DNA from: Adiantum capillus-veneris
Lineage: Eukaryota; Streptophyta; Polypodiopsida; Polypodiales; Pteridaceae
Assembly: GCA_014529385.2 (NCBI GenBank)
Contig: CM043966.1
Location: 87,262,087 to 87,326,086, forward strand
Direction: 5' to 3'
DNA length: 64,000 nt
The notes beneath the pieces are model-generated. The model was not told the origin of the DNA, made no database searches, and saw only the letters and a list, made by a program, of their open reading frames with translations. Shown in pieces: positions 58,600 to 64,000 of the stretch. Positions within the stretch are counted from its first letter, which is position 1; each line of letters starts with the position of its first letter. Position numbers and translations under genes: made by a program.

Positions 58600-59171
58600 T
58601 TTTGTATTAGCCAATCCATTCCCAAGATACCATCGTAGATTCCAACAAGTAGGGTACGGAAGTAAGATGAGGTAGAAACTCATCCTAATTCAAATTCTAC
58701 TTTTACGTTTGAATGTTGAGAAAAGACTTCGTTTTTGTTTGCTAATTCCACTACCATTTGTTTGACTAGGTACTGATTAACCTTAAGTTTCCTTAAACAT
58801 TTAGGAGAAAGAAAATAATGGGTGCTACCACAATCTATAAGTAGTTCAAACTTTTCATCTTGTCGGTTTGCAATAGTTTGAATGACCACATATTGCTGGT
58901 GTGCTCCAGGATTATCAATTGTGGAAAACAAGGTTGCTCTTTCATCTTGCTCATTCATTAGAGTAGGCTCTCCTACTGCTGCATAAGCTTGGGCTCCTCT
59001 TCCACTTCCTCTTCCTCTTCCCCTGCCATGTCCTCCATCTCTTCCTCCTCTTTGTAAGTTACCCTGGTTGACTTGAGGTTGGCAATTACTAGGCCTAGTC
59101 ATAGCTCTAGGGTCTAAATCTTGGGGACAATTGCGCTTGTAGTGTCCCATCCGACCATATCCATAACATCT
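58600..59171 (-). pseudogene. Gypsy C gag knuckle and protease
   Basis: The knuckle reads CYGYGRMGHYKRNC, with Tyr replacing the second Cys of CX2C. A Gly/Arg-rich linker follows (GGRDGGHGRGRGRGSGRG). The protease active site reads LLIDCGSTHYFLSP, D-C-G in place of D-S/T-G. The C-terminal protease motif YDGILGMDWLIQKSS is recoverable in another frame near 58600-58640. The upstream gag is beyond the B2 insertion. The protease would process the polyprotein; the altered active site suggests inactivity. Confidence 0.85.
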
Positions 59172-59861
59172 TGTCATAGAATCTAATATCTAACCAACCC
59201 AAATGATTTTTTCATATTAAATTGATCATTTAATGTGGGAGAATAAACGAGAATAAGGGTTAGAATATAGACATGTGCTTATGGATCTGTCATAACACGG
59301 GACCAAGGTTAAAGGGGTCCAAATGAGAGATGGTATGTTAAAGAGCAATGCTACCTAATGGAGCTTAAAAACCTTAGGGTTAGATTCATTAAATACCTCC
59401 AAAAGTTAGTGTTAAAAAGTTATTTTTGACCTTGGGCAAGCTAGAGTTGACCTTGAGGTGGAAACCCTACACAAGCATGAAGTGCTTGTTGGCTTGCTAG
59501 CTAAAGTGCTTAAAATGTTTATGGGAACCTTGCCCAAAGCTTGAGGTGATTTCTATGCTTAAAATGACTTAGGTTCTTGAAGTGTTCAATTCAAAGATAA
59601 TAAACTCTCAAGAGGCATCAACGGTTCCATGCTTGATTGACTATGTGCTTGAAGTATTCAATTCAAACCAAATGACTTAAGAAGCATAAAAGATACATGT
59701 TCAAATGGTCCTCCACATGTGGCCCTCATGATGTGCTTGAATCCTATTGGATAGGTTTTAAAGGGGTCCAATGATAATTAAATGCATAAAAATACATAAC
59801 CAAGTTCTTTCTCTCAAAGAGGAAAAAGAGGACACATGTCCAAATGAAATAATTAAATAAT

Positions 59862-59914
<53 letters not shown>

Positions 59915-60658
59915 GGACCAAGCATGAGAGGGGGGTATAATCTCCCACACAGGCACACACACACATTCTCTCATTGTGTGGAGTGCAAAGTGCAAGACCT
60001 CCATCTCCTTCTCCAAGCTTGTTGAGAAGTGGAGAGCCTACACCAACACTCTTGGCTATGGAATGCAAATCCAACCAAGATCCATGCTTCAATGCTTGCT
60101 TAATCTTGCCATGTTCTTCATCTTCATTACTATGCTATTATGCTATTCTAAGCAAGAAGAGTGATGGTGATAAGTGAGGAACTATTTATTTCTCTTATGA
60201 ATGATTCTTCTTCCTCTTCCCTACCCCCATTCCCCTCTTTCTCTCTCCACCTTCGAAGGTGTTTGAGGCCTTAGGATTGAGCCTTGGGATAGTTAATACT
60301 TTTTGCAAAGTTTATGGTATGCTTGTGATGCATGAAGCTTTCCATCTTCATCGCATCACCTAGGTCACAAGGAACACAGAGATTGTATTCTATTAAGTCT
60401 CTCTTGATGGGAGAATCTATAATACAAATGCATGGGGGGACCGGCTTCAAGTAAGTCCGATCCGCAACTATTTTCATGTTCTCTAATACTCTCTGTCTTG
60501 CAAAAGTATTGTTCATGCCAAGTTAATTAATAACTATGTTTATGTTGCTACCATCAATTAAGTTCACCCTCTATGTTCTCAAGGTAACCTCACAAAAATT
60601 CTCACTCAATCTCTCTTAATTCCGCTATTCTCAAAGTTCATAGGCCGTTTCCATTACA
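59172..60658 (+). repeat. B2 5' LTR
   Basis: 1487 bp. It has (GA)n at 59865-59912 where B1 has (CA)n, an inverted CCAAT pair at 59743-59775, and an end matching B1 (CATTACA). The B1 TATAAAT position reads AAGTAAGT here. The ORFs overlapping 59744-60177 are not genes. Confidence 0.92.
59865..59912. repeat. (GA)n microsatellite in B2 LTR
   Basis: Pure GA run at the position where B1 LTRs carry (CA)n. Confidence 0.98.
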
Positions 60659-60659
60659 T

Positions 60660-60671
60660 TGGTATCAAAGC
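60660..60671 (+). promoter_or_regulatory. B2 primer-binding site
   Basis: TGGTATCAAAGC, one base after the LTR end, identical to B1. Confidence 0.88.
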
Positions 60672-61074
60672 ATTTGGTTTCTCTTTTCTTGCTTAAGAAG
60701 AGAGGTCCTTAAGTAGCCTATTAATGGTTGATTTTGTTAATTATATATGGGTAAGTGGGACTGGGATCTATTATCGGTTTTGTTGAGTCCACTATGTGGG
60801 ATATGGTGTACACCTCATGAGATTTGGTCTTAGTAATGGGTCTTTTTAGACTTGCCTACGGATTTACCATCAGTGAGCCATCAAAATTCCACCAAAAGGA
60901 GCTATCTCTTCACAATTTTGCTATGTTAGACCCACCCTATTATACTCTATAATTAATGAATTTAAGCCGTGGGTGTAGATACTTAAGTGCTTATTTTCAT
61001 AGGCTAAGAGGAGTAGCAACTAAGGTTTTGAATTTCCAAAGAATACACTAAGTAAACCCATAAGTATAATTAGC

Positions 61075-62510
61075 ATGGCTGATGATAACCAAGAGAGTAG
61101 AATGAACATTGATAACTTTGATTTTGCACATGAAGGTGCTAATGATGATGCCCCCATGTTTATATATTATCTTGTTACTAGGTTGCATCAAGCTATGGAC
61201 AACCCTACTTTTCAAGCCGAAGTTACTCAAAAACTTTGTGCTTATGGGATTTCCCTTCCTCTATCAGAGGAGAGAGAGCTTAGGAGGCCTCTTGATGAGG
61301 ATCCCAAAAGAAGACTCTCTGCCATACGAGAGGAGGAATCCAAAGAATAAGAAATCAATGAGTCCATAAGTTCCTTTGAAGATGTGGCTCTACGAAGATA
61401 GTGGTCTAGAGAAGATCGCTAACTCCTCCCATGAGGAAACAATCAACAAAGGGACTTCAAAAGGGAAGAGAGAAACAAACTCCTCCCATGAGGAAACAAT
61501 CAATGTCACTTCAAAAGGGGAGAGAGAAACAAAGGAAGAAAAGGTCACCCTCTTCTCCTTCTTCTTCACCCTCCTCCTCTCTCGACAAAAGCTATGGCTA
61601 TTCTCCTAGAGAATACAAGAGGGGAGGACATCGTAAATCATACCCTACATGGCAAAGATCACAAAATCTCAAGAAGTTCAAAAAGGGAGGAAAGAGTATC
61701 TCTTTTATCACCTATGATGGCACCTTTGGTGCCACCAACAAAGGATTGGCCTTCTTCCAACAATTTGATGCAGCCTTTGGAGACGAAGGCTTCATGGAGT
61801 CCTCCAAGCTACACCATGTAGCTATGAACTTCTAAAAATCAGCTCGTCAATGGTGGGCTAGCCTTCGTGGCAATGGTGAAGCCCCAAAGACATGGAAAAC
61901 TCTACGAGTTTCCATCATTAAGCAATTCCTTGCAAGCGATGCAAAGGATAAAGTAATTACCGAATGGCACAGTTTGAAGATTCGCTCACATGAGTCTATT
62001 CACAAATATGTGGAGAAGTTCTGGGATTTACATCTCAAGGCTACTGTCTTCCAAAAGATAGACTTCGCCGAGAAAAAGAAACAATTTTGTGCGGGATTAC
62101 CTAAAGAAGTGGCCCAATATGTCAACTCCCAACGGCCTAGTTCTATCACCAAAGTAATCCACCACACCATGGTTGCTTCCCCCATCAATTTCCAACAAGG
62201 GGCTAGACGGAATGTCAAACCCATGGAAAACAAAGACAAAAATGATGCAAAGGGGAAAACCAATGCCCAAAATTCTTCTCAAGGCACTTCCTACAACAAC
62301 AACAACAATAGGTCCAAGGAGAAGGGAGTTTACAAAGGTAAAAACAAACTGTCTCATGAAGAGCTTGAAGCTTTTTGCAAGGACCATAAGTTTTTTAAGT
62401 GTGGGGAGCAAGGACATGGCTATCGTTCTTGCCCCAAGAAAAATGCTCGCAATGAGACTCCTAGGGATTCCACCATCAAAATCTCCAAAAAAGGATGCTC
62501 ATTGTAAAGG
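61075..62510 (+). pseudogene. B2 gag
   Basis: MADDNQESRMNIDNFDFAHE starts at 61075 and runs to a TAA at 61348-61350. Then come a tandemly duplicated hydrophilic segment (61425-61535) and a Lys/Arg/Ser-rich stretch (KQRKKRSPSSPSSSPSSS). The gag core reads GKSISFITYDGTFGATNKGL, with a TAA at 61833-61835 just before the W-W motif, and KFWDLHLKATVFQKIDFAEK. The C-terminal knuckle reads FFKCGEQGHGYRSC (62390-62433): the first Cys has become Phe. Overall closer to an intact gag than B1. Confidence 0.9.
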
Positions 62511-63203
62511 ATCATCTCTCTCCTATGCTTGGGGAAAGGTAAGGGAGCATGATGCCTTCATCTTGTTTGACCCTAGCTCTACTCACAACTTCATATCAAC
62601 GGAGTTGGCCACCAAGTTGTGCATTCAAGCTTTTGAGATGGGATATATTGTAACGGATGACACAACTTTCAAGGGACAACAAGCCTCCGTTACTCCTTTG
62701 ATTGGGAAGTTGAGGCTTCATGTCCAAAGCTATGTCGACAAGGAAGACTTTTTCATCTCTCCTCTCCAACATAAGGATGCTATCCTAGGGGCACCATGGT
62801 TTGATCACATGGCTACCCACATGAAGTTCCCTGAAAGGAGAATCTACCTCACATCAGGGGAAAGAACATGTATATAGATGCTAATGAGTCTAGTCGTACT
62901 ATACCACTAGTAAATTCACCAACTTTTGATAAGTCAATGAAAAGCTCAATTTTTGCGTACATGATTTGTGTCAAACAATCTACTAATGATGCTAATGATT
63001 TATCAAATGAAAATGGTAGGAATCAAGAAGAGTTAGACTTGTCTACTTTTCTAAATGGATTCCAAGATGTTTTTATCGATGGTATCCCTATGGACTTACC
63101 TCCAAAATGAGGGGATGATGACCATCAAATTGAGCTCCTACCAGGAAGCTCACTACCTAGCAAGCCTCCTTATCAAGTTTCCCAAGCTCAAAAAGAGAAG
63201 TTC
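62511..63203 (+). pseudogene. B2 protease region
   Basis: LFDPSSTHNFISTELATKL (62563-62620) is the active-site region with D-P-S instead of D-S/T-G; B1 has D-P-G. Then VQSYVDKEDFFISPLQHKDA and ILGAPWFDHMATHM. A frameshift near 62868 leads into MYIDANESSRTI and FLNGFQDVFIDGIPMDLPPK, ending in a TGA at 63108-63110. The last segment is the protease-RT linker. Confidence 0.87.
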
Positions 63204-64000
63204 ATGAGGCAAGTACAAGAACTGGTAGACAAAGGGATGGTGAGGCCTAGCTCCTCTCTCTTTTGTTCTCCCGTCCTTTTAGTGCAAAAGAAAGATGGTA
63301 CATACCGTATGTGTGTGGATTATCGAGCACTAAACAATATCACTATCAAAAATAGAATTCTTGTGCCTCAGGTAGAAGATTTGTTTGATAAGCTACATGG
63401 TTCTACCTACTTCAATAGGATTGACCTTAAAAGTGGCTATCATCAAATAAGGATAGTGGATGAAGTTATCCTAAAGACCGCATTTTGTACATCTAGTCAT
63501 GCCTTTTGGCCTGACCAATGCACCTGCCACATTCAATCGTTTGATGGAGAAAATATTTAGATGCTAGTGCAAGTTCACTGGAGTGTCCTTTGATGATATC
63601 ATCATCTACTCCAAGGACTTGGAGGAACACGAGCAACATCTCTAAGTGATTTTTCAAGCATCGAGGGAGAACAAGCTTTTTCTCAGGCAAAAGAAAAGCA
63701 AATTTTTCCTTAAAGAGATTCAATACTTAGGTCATATTATTTCTTAGGATGTTATCCATATGGATCCATCAAAGTCAAAGGTAATAAAAGCATGGCCTAG
63801 TCCAAGGAATCTACATGAACTAAGAAACTTTATTGGTATGTGTGCATACTATAGATGCTTTATAGCAAAATTTTCTCACATAGAAGGACAATTACATGAC
63901 TTAACAAAGAAGAACGTTAAGTATTCATGGACTGCTAAGGAGAAAAATGCGTTTGACAAGCTCAAAGAGAAGCTTACCTCTCAACCAATCCTCATGCTTT
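63204..64000 (+). pseudogene. B2 reverse transcriptase (runs off window)
   Basis: RPSSSLFCSPVLLVQKKDGT, YRMCVDYRALNNITIKNR and NRIDLKSGYHQIRIVDEVIL are well conserved. A deletion of about 20-25 bp relative to B1 near 63490 removes the FGLYKY-equivalent and shifts the frame. The catalytic box VSFDDIIIYSKDLEEHEQHL is at about 63580-63640. Connection: RNLHELRNFIGMCAYYRCFI (63805-63865). Stops at 63558 and near 63645 and 63746. RNase H would begin beyond 64000. Confidence 0.92.

Larger units (their letters stand above)
57056..59171 (-). mobile_element. Gypsy C, 5' portion (right of A2)
   Basis: A minus-strand gypsy read right to left: gag zinc knuckle, protease, RT, then integrase C-terminus. 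RNase H and the integrase core are deleted. The right edge at 59171 is cut by B2, inserted within the zinc-knuckle coding region. The left edge is the A2 insertion, beyond which C continues at 44932. Confidence 0.88.
59172..64000 (+). mobile_element. Chromovirus B2 (gypsy), truncated by window end
   Basis: 5' LTR 59172-60658 (TGTCATAGAATCTAATATC to CCATTACA), primer site TGGTATCAAAGC at 60660-60671, gag from ATG 61075, protease, then RT to the window end. It shares gag, protease and RT wording with B1, in the same orientation, but the LTR is well diverged. It is inserted into gypsy C. The 3' LTR and target duplication lie outside the window; the 5 bp before it are CATCT. Confidence 0.94.

Overview
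This window looks like nuclear DNA of a land plant with a large, repeat-swollen genome. I see no intact host gene, rRNA, tRNA or CRISPR array. Almost every recognisable reading frame belongs to Ty1/copia or Ty3/gypsy LTR retrotransposons, most of them broken and nested in one another. Primer-binding sites resemble the 3' end of plant initiator tRNA-Met. Long (GA)n, (CT)n and (CA)n tracts are common. A captured PLS-type PPR fragment inside one LTR, of a style greatly expanded in ferns and other seed-free plants, makes a fern or lycophyte a reasonable guess, but this is inference.

Left part (1-19.4 kb). An old plus-strand gypsy element (E; pieces 1-149, 5290-7303, 12466-13913) carries two minus-strand copia insertions: A1 (150-5284, target duplication TATAT) and F (7304-12465, target duplication CTTTA). 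It abuts a 5'-truncated chromovirus, D (13914-15942), ending in a chromodomain. Just after D's stop codon sits a short copia derivative, G (15948-19384, target duplication GATGA/CATGA).

Middle (19.4-26.4 kb). There is no recognisable protein. The stretch holds a promoter-like LTR segment, an AT-rich block with about five 140-bp tandem units, a block of degenerate repeats rich in palindromes built on GGCTCGAACTTAAGTTCGAGCC-like cores (longest perfect one at 23742-23763), and long GA and CT tracts.

Centre (26.4-42.7 kb). A complete-length chromovirus, B1 (target duplication TCTTA), has its 5' LTR split by about 7.7 kb of complex DNA. That DNA holds a 2.7-kb direct duplication, with the second copy enclosed by about 260-bp inverted repeats. 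B1 gag-pol is recognisable from gag to chromodomain but has many stops and frameshifts.

Right part (42.7-64 kb). A minus-strand gypsy, C (about 42.7-44.9 and 57.06-59.17 kb), is split by copia A2 (44933-57055, target duplication ACATC), a second member of the A1 family. A2 is itself split by H (48393-56188), a non-autonomous element with 2.5-kb LTRs, a PPR gene fragment inside each LTR, and a long decayed acidic reading frame with no recognised gag or pol domain. A second B-family chromovirus, B2 (59172 to beyond the window), is inserted into C's gag/protease region.

The relative order of insertion is readable: E before A1 and F; D before G; C before A2 before H; C before B2; B1 before its LTR insertion. 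The most unusual items are element H (PPR capture and an unrecognised acidic ORF), the inverted-repeat/duplication complex inside the B1 LTR, and the palindrome-rich block near 24 kb.
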